Source: Amycolatopsis sp. CA-128772 (GTDB taxonomy: Bacteria; Actinomycetota; Actinomycetes; Mycobacteriales; Pseudonocardiaceae). Taken from it: a DNA stretch of 64,000 bases. The stretch is from positions 124,001 to 188,000 of the forward strand of contig NZ_PPHG01000097.1 in the NCBI RefSeq assembly GCF_002904295.1, written 5' to 3'. The notes under the pieces are model-generated. The model was not told the DNA's origin, searched no databases, and was given only the letters and a program-made list of their open reading frames with translations. Shown in pieces: positions 18,045-25,871 of the stretch. Position 1 is the stretch's first letter; every line of letters begins with the position of its first letter. A program made the translations under genes and the position numbers.

Positions 18045-18092
18045 GGACCCAACCTAGTCGGCGGGACCGGCCGGCTGTGGCAGGGTGACCTG

Positions 18093-18797
18093 GTGCACAC
18101 CGACAACCGGCCGCCGAGGTCACTGGCCGAGCTGGACGTCGCGGTGGCCGGCTGCCGCGCCTGCCCGCGGCTCGTGGCCTGGCGGGAGAGCGTCGAGGGC
18201 ACCAAGGCGGCGTTCCGAGGTGAGCGGTACTGGGCCCGCCCGGTGCCGGGCTTCGGGCCGCCGGACGCCTCGCTCGCCGTCGTCGGCCTGGCCCCCTCGG
18301 CCCACGGCGCGAACCGGACCGGCCGGATGTTCACCGGCGACCCGTCCGGCGACTTCCTCTTCCGGGTGCTCCACGAGGTCGGCCTCGCGTCGCAGCCGAC
18401 GTCCGAGCGGATGGGCGACGGCCTCGAGCTCTACGGCACCCGGCTCGTCTCGCCCGTGCGCTGCGCGCCGCCGGAGAACAAGCCGGCCCCGGCCGAGCGC
18501 GACACCTGCCGTCCGTGGCTCGCCGAAGAACTCGCACTGTTACGTCCGACACTGCGCTCGGTCGTGGTGCTCGGCGCGTTCGGCTGGCAGGCGTTGCTGC
18601 CCGTGCTCGAAGCGGCGGGCTGGGCGGTGCCGCAGCCGCGGCCGGCGTTCGCGCACGGTGCCGTGCTGGAACTCGGCGACCTGCGGGTTTTCGGCTGTTA
18701 TCACGTCTCGCCGCGCAATGTCCAGACATACCGCGTGACCCACGCCATGGTGGCGGACGTGTTCCGGGCCGCGACCTCGGTGACAGGTCAGAACTGA
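18093..18797 (+). CDS. Uracil-DNA glycosylase, family 5 (UdgB-like)
   Basis: About 234 residues. An N-terminal iron-sulfur Cys pair (CRACPRL), then YWARPVPGFGPPDASLAVVGLAPSA gives the GxGxP-like motif of family 4/5 enzymes (here VVGLAPSAHG, GLAPxxxG type), the internal Cys residues in VRCAPPENKP and ERDTCRPWL complete a 4-Cys cluster, and the C-terminal catalytic-loop motif is CYHVSPRNVQTY. Removes uracil or deaminated bases in base excision repair. GTG 18093 is the best start: it lies between the divergent promoters and gives the expected N-terminus. Confidence 0.88.
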   Translation: MHTDNRPPRSLAELDVAVAGCRACPRLVAWRESVEGTKAAFRGERYWARPVPGFGPPDASLAVVGLAPSAHGANRTGRMFTGDPSGDFLFRVLHEVGLASQPTSERMGDGLELYGTRLVSPVRCAPPENKPAPAERDTCRPWLAEELALLRPTLRSVVVLGAFGWQALLPVLEAAGWAVPQPRPAFAHGAVLELGDLRVFGCYHVSPRNVQTYRVTHAMVADVFRAATSVTGQN

Positions 18798-18881
18798 ATC
18801 GTTACGGAAACCGCAGCGACGCTGGTCACAGCCGGATGGGGCCCCCGAGCGAGAGCACGGCGAAGGTGTCACCATGAAGAC

Positions 18882-20216
18882 ATGGCTGCTGCGAAGTCGA
18901 AGTCGGAACCGACTCGGATCCTCGTCCTCGGTGGTGGGTACGTCGGGCTCTACACGGCGTACGGCCTCCAGAAGATGCTCCGGGCCAACGAGGCCTCCGT
19001 GACCGTCGTTGACCCGCAGCCCCACATGACCTACGCGCCGTTCCTCCCGGAGGCCGCGGCCGGCGCGATCGAGCCCCGGCACGTGGTCGTGCCGCTGCGG
19101 CGGGTGCTCAAGCGCTGCCACGTGCTGACCGCGCGCGTCACCAAGATCGAGAACGAGAAGAAGTCCGTCACGGTCGAGGCGGCCGACGGCCACATCGAGC
19201 AGCTCGGCTACGACATCCTCGTCGTCGCCCTCGGCGCCGTCGCGCGCATCCTGCCGATCCCGGGCCTGGTCGAGGAGGGCATCGCCTTCAAGACCATCGG
19301 CGAGGCGATCTACCTGCGCAACCACATCATGACCAAGCTCGACGAGGCGGCCAGCACGCTCGACCCCGAGCTGCGCAAGCGCCTGCTGACGTTCACCGTG
19401 GTCGGCGGCGGGTTCGCCGGCATCGAGGCGCTGGCCGAGCTCGAGGACATGACCCGGTTCGCGGTGGAGAACTACTACCCGAACATCAAGGTCTCCGACA
19501 TCCGCTGGGTGCTCGTCGAGGCCGCCGGCCGGATCCTGCCCGAGGTCCGCGAGACCCTGGGTGTCTACACGGTCGAGCAGCTGGAGAAGCGCGGCATCGA
19601 GGTGTACCTCTCGACGGCGGCGAAGTCGTTCGAGAACGGCCACGTGGTGCTCTCGGACGGCACCGAGTTCGACACCGACACGATCATCTGGACCGCCGGC
19701 GTGAAGGCCAACCCGGTGGTGGGCCAGTCGGATCTGCCGGTCGACAAGCGCGGCCGCCTCGAGGCGACCGCCGCGATGCAGGTCGTGGGTCACCCGGACG
19801 TGTGGACCGCGGGCGACAACGCGGCCATCCCGGACCTCTCGCGCACCGAAGAGGACCCGACGGCGACCTGCCCGCCGAACGCGCAGCACGCGGTCCGCCA
19901 GGCCCGTCTGCTGGCGAAGAACATCATCAAGGTCCTGCGCGGCGGCAAGCCGAAGGACTACTTCCACAAGAACCTCGGCGCGGTGGCGAGCCTCGGCCTG
20001 CACAAGGGCGTGGCCGACGCCTTGAACCTGAAGATCAAGGGCTTCCCGGCCTGGCTGTTCCACCGCGCCTACCACCTCAAGGCGATGCCGACCTGGAACC
20101 GCCGCATCCGGATCCTGTTCGACTGGATCCTGGGCGGGCTGTTCCGGCGTGAGGTCATCTCGCTCGGGCAGATCAACAACCCGAAGGACGAGTTCGCGCG
20201 CGTCTCGAAGTCCTGA
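18882..20216 (+). CDS. ndh: Type II NADH dehydrogenase (NDH-2)
   Basis: A 444-residue single-subunit, non-proton-pumping NADH:quinone oxidoreductase. FAD-binding motif LVLGGGYVGLYTA near residue 18, NAD-binding motif FTVVGGGFAGIEALAEL in the middle, FAD-contacting VWTAGDNAAIPD and the conserved TCPPNAQHAVRQA region. The C-terminal amphipathic helix (RILFDWILGGLFRRE) peripherally attaches it to the membrane. ATG 18882 starts the conserved frame. Monocistronic, ended by a strong terminator. Confidence 0.93.
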   Translation: MAAAKSKSEPTRILVLGGGYVGLYTAYGLQKMLRANEASVTVVDPQPHMTYAPFLPEAAAGAIEPRHVVVPLRRVLKRCHVLTARVTKIENEKKSVTVEAADGHIEQLGYDILVVALGAVARILPIPGLVEEGIAFKTIGEAIYLRNHIMTKLDEAASTLDPELRKRLLTFTVVGGGFAGIEALAELEDMTRFAVENYYPNIKVSDIRWVLVEAAGRILPEVRETLGVYTVEQLEKRGIEVYLSTAAKSFENGHVVLSDGTEFDTDTIIWTAGVKANPVVGQSDLPVDKRGRLEATAAMQVVGHPDVWTAGDNAAIPDLSRTEEDPTATCPPNAQHAVRQARLLAKNIIKVLRGGKPKDYFHKNLGAVASLGLHKGVADALNLKIKGFPAWLFHRAYHLKAMPTWNRRIRILFDWILGGLFRREVISLGQINNPKDEFARVSKS

Positions 20217-20232
20217 CGCTCTTTTCCCGAAG

Positions 20233-20259
20233 CCCCCGGCCCTCGTGGCCGGGGGTTTT
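20233..20259 (+). terminator. Rho-independent terminator after ndh
   Basis: CCCCCGGCC (20233-20241) pairs with GGCCGGGGG (20247-20255) over nine GC pairs with a CTCGT loop, followed by TTTT. Located 17 bases after the ndh stop codon. Confidence 0.92.
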
Positions 20260-20411
20260 CGGCGTTTTCGGGGCTATTGCACGGAAATGCCCGGCTGTGT
20301 GCCGGTGAGCGGCATGGTCTGGACAACTGGGCCGGTGGGCGGGTAAACCCTTTCTTCACAACGCGGAATAAGTCCGCTCCCGCTCCGCCCCTCGCCTCCC
20401 CTGGAGCTCCC

Positions 20412-21737
20412 ATGTCCTTTTCCCGTACCAGAGCTGCCCTCACGGCGGCGGTGCTGAGCGCCGCGGTCGTCGCCGTTCCGCAGGCCGCCGCGGCCGGGGC
20501 GGCGTTCCCGGCCCACTACTCGGCGCCCTACCTGCAGATCAGCGACGCCGACGCCGGCGACATGGCCGCCGACCTCAGCGCCACCGGCACGAAGTTCTTC
20601 ACGCTGGCGTTCCTGACCCCGCAGTCCGGCTGCACGCCGGTGTGGGAGGCGAACGGCACCGGCGTCGGCTCGTTCAAGTCCCAGATCAGCGCCCTGCAGG
20701 CGGCGGGCGGCAACGTCATCCCGTCGTTCGGCGGCGCGGCGGGCGGCGAACTCGCCCAGACCTGCACGAACACGGCCAGCCTGACCGCGGCCTACGCGAA
20801 CGTGGTCACCACCTACGGCACGCCCCGCCTGGACTTCGACATCGAAGGCGACGTCCTCGGCGACACGGCGTCGAACCAGCGCCGCAATTCGGCGCTGGCG
20901 GCCCTGCAGCAGCAGAACCCCGCCGTCCAGGTCGACTACACCCTGGCCGTCGACCCGTCGGGCATCCCGTCGAACGAGCTCGACCTCCTGCGCGACGCCA
21001 AGAACAAGGGTGTCAAGGTCAGCGTGGTCAACCTGATGGTGATGGACTTCTACGACGGCCAGCCGGTCCTGGGCGACGCCCTGTCGGCGGCGCGCGCTTC
21101 GGCGTCGCAGCTGGCCGGCCTGTACGGGATTTCGACGTCGGCGGCGTACGCGATGATGGGCCTGACGCCGATCGCCGGCCGCAACGACGACGGCGCCCAG
21201 TTCAGCCAGTCCGACGCCCAGCAGCTGGAGACGTTCGCGGCGCAGAACGGCGTCGCGGAGCTGTCGTTCTGGGAGGTCCACGACTACGACCGGGCCACGG
21301 GCTACGCGTACTCGCGCATCTTCAACGCCATCTCGGGCACCACCCCGCCCCCGTCGGGCGGCGGCGGCACGATCACCGGCTACGGCGGCAAGTGCGTCGA
21401 CGTGGCCGGAGCATCGGCGGCGAACGGCACGACAATCGACCTGTACACGTGCAACGCGACGAACGCCCAGCAGTGGACGTCGACGTCGGGCACGCTGCGC
21501 GCGCTGGGCAAGTGCCTGGACGTAGCCGCGGCGGGCACGGCGAACGGGACGAAGGTCCAGCTCTACGACTGCAACGGAACGGGTGCCCAGCAGTGGACGC
21601 ACACGGCATCGAACCAGCTGGTCAACCCGGCCTCGGGCAAGTGCCTGGACGCCACCGGCCCGAGTTCGGCGGACGGCACGCCGCTGCAGATCTGGACGTG
21701 CACGGGTGCGGCGAACCAGTCCTGGACGCTGAACTGA
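20412..21737 (+). CDS. Secreted GH18 chitinase-like protein with ricin-B lectin domain
   Basis: A 441-residue secreted glycosidase. Signal peptide about 1-28 (AAAAGA end). A GH18-type TIM barrel spans about 30-315; the catalytic motif reads RLDFDIEGD, preserving the DxxDxDxE-type acidic cluster and the terminal Glu, and the barrel ends at LSFWEVHDYD. A Gly/Pro linker leads to a C-terminal CBM13/ricin B-type domain (about 325-441) with three QxW repeats (AQQWTST, AQQWTHT, NQSWTLN) and matching GKCLD motifs, expected to bind polysaccharide. Likely acts on chitin or related polymers outside the cell. Confidence 0.9.
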   Translation: MSFSRTRAALTAAVLSAAVVAVPQAAAAGAAFPAHYSAPYLQISDADAGDMAADLSATGTKFFTLAFLTPQSGCTPVWEANGTGVGSFKSQISALQAAGGNVIPSFGGAAGGELAQTCTNTASLTAAYANVVTTYGTPRLDFDIEGDVLGDTASNQRRNSALAALQQQNPAVQVDYTLAVDPSGIPSNELDLLRDAKNKGVKVSVVNLMVMDFYDGQPVLGDALSAARASASQLAGLYGISTSAAYAMMGLTPIAGRNDDGAQFSQSDAQQLETFAAQNGVAELSFWEVHDYDRATGYAYSRIFNAISGTTPPPSGGGGTITGYGGKCVDVAGASAANGTTIDLYTCNATNAQQWTSTSGTLRALGKCLDVAAAGTANGTKVQLYDCNGTGAQQWTHTASNQLVNPASGKCLDATGPSSADGTPLQIWTCTGAANQSWTLN

Positions 21738-21748
21738 GGTTTCGCGCA

Positions 21749-21770
21749 GCCTCCGGCTCCGGCCGGAGGC
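21749..21770. terminator. Hairpin between convergent chitinase and Nudix genes
   Basis: GCCTCCGG (21749-21756) pairs perfectly with CCGGAGGC (21763-21770), loop CTCCGG. It sits in the 43-base gap between the two convergent stop codons and could terminate both; there is no T-run. Confidence 0.65.
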
Positions 21771-21780
21771 CACGCGCGGT

Positions 21781-22491
21781 TCACCCGCGGGGCCGGAGCA
21801 TGGCCGGGTGCAGCGTGGTCGCGGGACCGCGGCGGTAGACGGTCGCGGGCCGCCCGGCCTGCTTCGACTCGCGCTTCCCGGCCGGCACCAGGAAGCCGGG
21901 GACACTGCTGATCTTGCGGTGGAAGTTCCGCGGGTCGAGCCGCTGCCCCCAGACGATTTCGTACACCTCGCGCAGGTCCGTCATGGTGAACTCCGGCGGG
22001 CAGAACGCCGCCGCAAGCGTGGTGTACTCGAGTTTGGCGCGGGCGCGCTCGACCGCGTCCCGGATGATCTTCTTGTGGTCGAAGGCGATCCGCGTGCGCG
22101 GCCTCAGCACCTTCTCGACCGGCATGAGCCGCGCCTCCCGGGCGTCGCCGCCGGCCACGGGTTCTGGCAGCCGGGGCGAAAAGGCGACGTAGCAGACCGT
22201 GATCACGCGCCGGCGGGGGTCCCGGTCCGGCGTCCCGTACGTGCGCAGCTGCTCCAGGTGTAACGCCGCCGCGTCCAGGCCCGTCTCTTCACGTAGTTCG
22301 CGTGCCGCCGCATGGTCGAGGCTTTCCGAGGCCGACGCCAGGAAGCCACCCGGCAAGGCGGGCATGCCCTCGTAAGGCGGTATTCCACGGTTCACCACCA
22401 TGACCTGCAGCGAGTTGTCGTGCACGGTCAGGACGGCCAGGTCCACCGCGACCGCGACCTCGGGGATCCTCCACTCGCCGGGCTCAGGCAT
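21781..22491 (-). CDS. NrtR-like Nudix/winged-helix transcriptional regulator
   Basis: About 236 residues. The N-terminal Nudix-type domain (about 10-145) has GGFLASASESLDHAAARELR followed by EETGL, a Nudix box with one extra residue between the first Gly and Glu, hinting at ligand binding without hydrolysis. The C-terminal region (about 150-236) has the NrtR-type winged helix (FTMTDLREVYEIVWG, FHRKISSVPGFLVP). NrtR proteins sense NAD-related nucleotides such as ADP-ribose. ATG 22491 is assumed; GTG 22503 is also possible. Divergent from the phosphorylase-membrane protein pair and probably their regulator and its own. Confidence 0.85.
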   Translation of the reverse strand: MPEPGEWRIPEVAVAVDLAVLTVHDNSLQVMVVNRGIPPYEGMPALPGGFLASASESLDHAAARELREETGLDAAALHLEQLRTYGTPDRDPRRRVITVCYVAFSPRLPEPVAGGDAREARLMPVEKVLRPRTRIAFDHKKIIRDAVERARAKLEYTTLAAAFCPPEFTMTDLREVYEIVWGQRLDPRNFHRKISSVPGFLVPAGKRESKQAGRPATVYRRGPATTLHPAMLRPRG

Positions 22492-22527
22492 GTTCGACAG
22501 CACGGCCGTTCCGGCTCGGTGGAGTGT

Positions 22528-22597
22528 CCATAGTGCACAGTGTACTCGCGGGTCAATATATGTCTTATTGACGAGAATACTCCGATGGGGCTACCTT
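22528..22597. promoter_or_regulatory. Divergent promoters with palindromic operator
   Basis: An AT-rich control region. Minus strand: -35 TTGACC (22556-22551) and a -10 around CACTAT (22533-22528) for the Nudix regulator. Plus strand: -35 TTGACG (22568-22573) and -10 TACCTT (22592-22597), 18-base spacer, for the phosphorylase gene. The two -35 boxes form an inverted repeat (22552-22572, 7-bp arms). A 15-bp near-perfect palindrome, AGTGCACAGTGTACT (22532-22546, one mismatched pair), lies exactly between -35 and -10 of the regulator's promoter, suggesting autorepression. Confidence 0.6.
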
Positions 22598-22675
22598 GCA
22601 CGGTGCATTCGGCATCCTGCCCCCAGGGCTGTCGATCGAGAGGGCGCCGTGAGGCGGACAGAGGGAGAGATCGTC

Positions 22676-22723
22676 ATGGCAGAACGACTCGCAGGGGTGG
22701 TGGTCGCGTGCTCGCGATCCTGA
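22676..22723 (+). CDS. Possible 15-codon leader peptide overlapping the phosphorylase start
   Basis: ATG 22676, preceded by AGGGAGAG seven bases upstream, encodes MAERLAGVVVACSRS and stops at 22723, inside the phosphorylase gene whose GTG is at 22708. Its binding site is better than that of the downstream gene, so it may couple translation. Alternatively it is the remains of a longer N-terminus after a frameshift. Purely sequence-based. Confidence 0.35.
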   Translation: MAERLAGVVVACSRS

Positions 22724-23565
22724 CCGCGATGGAAGTGGAACGGGCCGCGGTGCGCGCCCGGATGAGCGGGGTGCGGCCGCACCGGCACCGCGCGGGCACG
22801 GTGTTCGAGGTCGGCGAACTGTCCGGCCACGAGGTGGCCCTGGGCATGGTCGGCAAGGGCAACGCCGGTGCAGCGGCGGTCGCGGAACGCGCCGTCGCCG
22901 AGTTTTCACCGTCCGCGATGCTCTTCGCCGGAGTGGCCGGCGGGCTACGTGACTGGCTCCGGCTCGGCGATGTCGTCGTCGCCCGGAAGGTGCACGCGTT
23001 CCACAGCGGCTACAGCGACGACCGCGGCTTCCGGAGCCGGCCGCAGGCGTGGGAACCGTCGCACCGGCTGCTGGAACTCGCGCGGGCGCTGGCCCGGGAG
23101 GGCACCTGGGCGGGTGACAAGAACCGGCCGGAGGTCCACTTCGAGCCGATCGCGGCGGGCGAAGTGGTGGTCGACGGGCTGTCGTCCGACGTCGCGCGTT
23201 ACCTGTACGACAACTACAACGACGCGGTGGCGGTGGAAATGGAGAGCGCCGGTTTCGCCGTGACGAGCCACCTCAACGACGACGTTCCGGCGCTGACCGT
23301 CCGCGGGATCAGCGACCGCGCCGACGGCGCCAAGGACGCCGCCGACGGCGCGGACTGGCAGGCCGTCGCGGCCGGCAACGCGGCCGACTTCGTGCGCGCG
23401 CTCGCCGCCGGGCTCGACGTCCCGGACCGCGGCCGGCCGGCGGAGCCCGCCGGCGTCCCGGCGCTGCGCAACACCAACGTGGCCCAGGGCAACGCCCGCG
23501 TCGGCCAGCAGGTCGGCGCGGTGTACGGGGACCTGAACGTGGCGACCCGGGGGGAGCACGCGTGA
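22708..23565 (+). CDS. Nucleoside phosphorylase/MTAN-fold protein with C-terminal signalling motif
   Basis: A 285-residue cytoplasmic protein. Residues 1-235 form a PNP_UDP-type phosphorylase/nucleosidase domain: LAILTAMEVERAAV start as in MTA/SAH nucleosidases, glycine loops GMVGKGNAG and FAGVAGGLRDWLRLGDVVVA, the VEMESAGF nucleoside-binding motif and the RGISDRAD motif with the catalytic Asp. After a linker, the last about 30 residues carry NTNVAQGNARVGQQVGAVYG, nearly repeated at the start of the next protein. In conflict systems this fold acts as nucleotide-processing effector or sensor; that role here is inference. Its stop overlaps the next gene's GTG. Confidence 0.85.
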   Translation: MLAILTAMEVERAAVRARMSGVRPHRHRAGTVFEVGELSGHEVALGMVGKGNAGAAAVAERAVAEFSPSAMLFAGVAGGLRDWLRLGDVVVARKVHAFHSGYSDDRGFRSRPQAWEPSHRLLELARALAREGTWAGDKNRPEVHFEPIAAGEVVVDGLSSDVARYLYDNYNDAVAVEMESAGFAVTSHLNDDVPALTVRGISDRADGAKDAADGADWQAVAAGNAADFVRALAAGLDVPDRGRPAEPAGVPALRNTNVAQGNARVGQQVGAVYGDLNVATRGEHA

Positions 23566-25691
23566 CCGAGTTCCACAACACGAACCACGCGGCCGACGAG
23601 GCGCACGTCGAGCAGCAGATCGGCGCGATCTACGGCGGCACCTTCCACCGCAACGAGACGACGTACAACATCAACCCGTCCGACCCGCCGGAGCGCCGGT
23701 TCGAGGTCGCGCTCGAGCGGCTCAAGGGCGGTATGCCCCGCCCGGCCGAGTCTCTGCTCCGGGAACTAGTGGAGCAGGGGCACGACTCGACCGAACTCGC
23801 CTATTACTACGCGTTGTCGATTCTCAGCGACCGTTCGCTCAACGAGGTCACCGACGACATCCACCAGCGGTTCCGGACCGCGGACCTGATGGCCAAGCGG
23901 TTCGCGAACGACGCCTGGCGCGGCGCGATGGACGTGGTGTGGCAGCTCATGTCCTGCGTCTGGCAACAGGAAATGGGCGTTCCCCCGGACGCGGCCGAGC
24001 TCGAAAAGGCGACGGCGAACCTCCACGGGCTGCACCCCGAGCGGCAGGCCGAAATCACGCGTCACCTCTCGCTGGTCCTCGGCGGAGCGTTGCAGGACAT
24101 CTTGGACGCGCAGGACGCCGAACGGGTCCGGCAGGACCGGCTGGCGAACGACCGGGTCGGCCGGGCGTGGAAGTTCTTCGAGCCGGATCCCGCACCACCG
24201 CGGTTCTTCGTGCCCGCGCGCGCGGCGATCCCGTCGGACGAGTGGGTGAAGGCGGCCTTCGCGGGCGTCGGCGTGCTCATGGGGATCTTCGCGTTGCTGA
24301 ACGGGTTCTCCACCGGCCGCCCGGAGTTCGGTGTTCCCGCCCTGCTCGTGATGGTGGCCGGGTTCGGCATCGCGATCTGGGCCGGCCGCGAGCAGGAGCT
24401 CGGCACGATGCGCCTGGCCGCCCGCGACCGCGAGCACGGCATCCCGCTGCAGTACCAGCAGGCGGTGTCGCCGGGCCACTGGGTCCGGACCGACTTCGTG
24501 CAGCAGATCCACAAACTGGTCGAGCTGCGGTTCTGGGCGGCGCGTCCGAACCCGCAGGGCAACTGGGTGAACGACACGCGCGGGATCTGCGAGTACTACA
24601 AGTGGCGGTTCGTGGCCCTGTTCGGCAACGCCCAGGTCCAGGCGGGCGCGGTGAACTGGCTGATCCGCTGGCACGCGAAGCGCGTGGCCGCGGAATGGCG
24701 CAACGGAACCCTGTACGCGTATCGCGACGAGGTCCGCCCGTCCCCGTCGGTGCTGCTCATCCACCGCACCGGATTGGCGATCGCGGCGACAGGCGCGCTG
24801 ATCATGCTGGCCGGCTACGGCGGTTTCGCGGGCGCCGGCCTGTTCCTCGGCATCGGCGGCTACTTCGCGGTGAAGCAGGGACTGCGCATTCTGGTGGCCC
24901 AGCAGTTCCAGGCGGAGGAAACCGAGCGCGGCCAGCGTCTGCTGCGGGAGGAGGAGCAGGCGTACGCGAGCTGGTTGCGGGTGCTGGCGGACCGCCCGGA
25001 CGACGCGGAGATGGCGCGCTGGCTGGACCTGGACAAGGCGTACCTGAAGACGGAGGCGTTGCGCCGCTGCGCGTTGACCAACCGCGACCTGGTAGCCCAC
25101 GTGACACTGACGGAAGGAGCGGCCAACGCCCGCCGCGCCCGCGTCCTGGGCGGCCCGATGCGCTATTCCCGGTACGTGATCCTGGTGTTCCTCCTGACCC
25201 GCAGCGGCGTTCGCGAGATAGAGGTGGACCTGGACTTCCTCAAGGCGAACGTCCACGACGAGCGCCGGACATCGTTCCGCTACGACGCACTGGCAGCAGC
25301 CCGCGTGGCGGAGGTGGGCGTCCGCTACGCCGACGGCTGGCACTACGAAATCGTCAACGGCGAAAGCGCATCCCTGCGCAAGCGCGCCTTCCGCCTGACC
25401 CTGGTGAGCGGCGAAAAGATCTCGGTGGTGGCCGAGGGATTCGAAGGCTTGGCGGACGAGAACCTCGAGAACGAGGCCATGCTGCAGAGGATGGCCATGG
25501 AGTCATCGGGCATAGCCGGAGCCCTGCACGTACTGGAGGCAGTCTCAGCCGAGGGCCGCGACTGGATAGCGAGGGAGCAGGAGCGCCGCCGCCGCCGATC
25601 GGAGGACTGGAGCCGCCGCAACGACGGCCCGGGCCTCCTGGGCGGCTTCGAAAGCCCCGCTGACCGGACAGGAGCCACCCCGATCACCTAG
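23562..25691 (+). CDS. Large membrane protein with N-terminal signalling motif (putative effector)
   Basis: A 709-residue protein, GTG start in a GTGA overlap with the phosphorylase gene. Residues 6-26 (NTNHAADEAHVEQQIGAIYG) mirror the phosphorylase tail. Residues about 45-190 are helical, TPR-like. Two pairs of transmembrane helices are seen at about 228-282 and 398-442, with a soluble segment between that contains WVNDTRGICEYYKWRF. The C-terminal third is cytoplasmic with an acidic/Arg-rich end. No known enzymatic motif. The architecture (self-assembly-like motif, helical region, membrane hairpins) suggests a membrane-damaging or signalling effector; no family name can be given. Confidence 0.8.
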   Translation: MTEFHNTNHAADEAHVEQQIGAIYGGTFHRNETTYNINPSDPPERRFEVALERLKGGMPRPAESLLRELVEQGHDSTELAYYYALSILSDRSLNEVTDDIHQRFRTADLMAKRFANDAWRGAMDVVWQLMSCVWQQEMGVPPDAAELEKATANLHGLHPERQAEITRHLSLVLGGALQDILDAQDAERVRQDRLANDRVGRAWKFFEPDPAPPRFFVPARAAIPSDEWVKAAFAGVGVLMGIFALLNGFSTGRPEFGVPALLVMVAGFGIAIWAGREQELGTMRLAARDREHGIPLQYQQAVSPGHWVRTDFVQQIHKLVELRFWAARPNPQGNWVNDTRGICEYYKWRFVALFGNAQVQAGAVNWLIRWHAKRVAAEWRNGTLYAYRDEVRPSPSVLLIHRTGLAIAATGALIMLAGYGGFAGAGLFLGIGGYFAVKQGLRILVAQQFQAEETERGQRLLREEEQAYASWLRVLADRPDDAEMARWLDLDKAYLKTEALRRCALTNRDLVAHVTLTEGAANARRARVLGGPMRYSRYVILVFLLTRSGVREIEVDLDFLKANVHDERRTSFRYDALAAARVAEVGVRYADGWHYEIVNGESASLRKRAFRLTLVSGEKISVVAEGFEGLADENLENEAMLQRMAMESSGIAGALHVLEAVSAEGRDWIAREQERRRRRSEDWSRRNDGPGLLGGFESPADRTGATPIT

Positions 25692-25701
25692 AGTGTGCGG
25701 T

Positions 25702-25778
25702 GCCCCCGTAGCCCAACCGGCAGAGGCAGTCGACTTAAAATCGATTCAGTGCGGGTTCGAGTCCCGTCGGGGGCACCA
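25702..25778 (+). tRNA. tRNA with anticodon UAA, class I (short variable arm)
   Basis: All arms fold: acceptor 25702-25708/25768-25774, D stem GCC/GGC with GG at 25719-25720, anticodon stem GTCGA/TCGAT around loop CTTAAAA (anticodon TAA at 25736-25738), a five-base variable loop, T stem around TTCGAGT, discriminator A and an encoded CCA (25776-25778). It should read UUA, yet normal tRNA-Leu has a long variable arm and this one does not, so the amino acid cannot be assigned with certainty. It borders the mobile-element remnants, consistent with an integration site. Confidence 0.88.
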
Positions 25779-25871
25779 CACAGACCATCATCACCTTGAT
25801 CGGCCTCGGCTGACCGGCACGCTGGTCATCGAGGGCACGTACGACCTCGCGTCGATGCACGGGAGGTCGTG

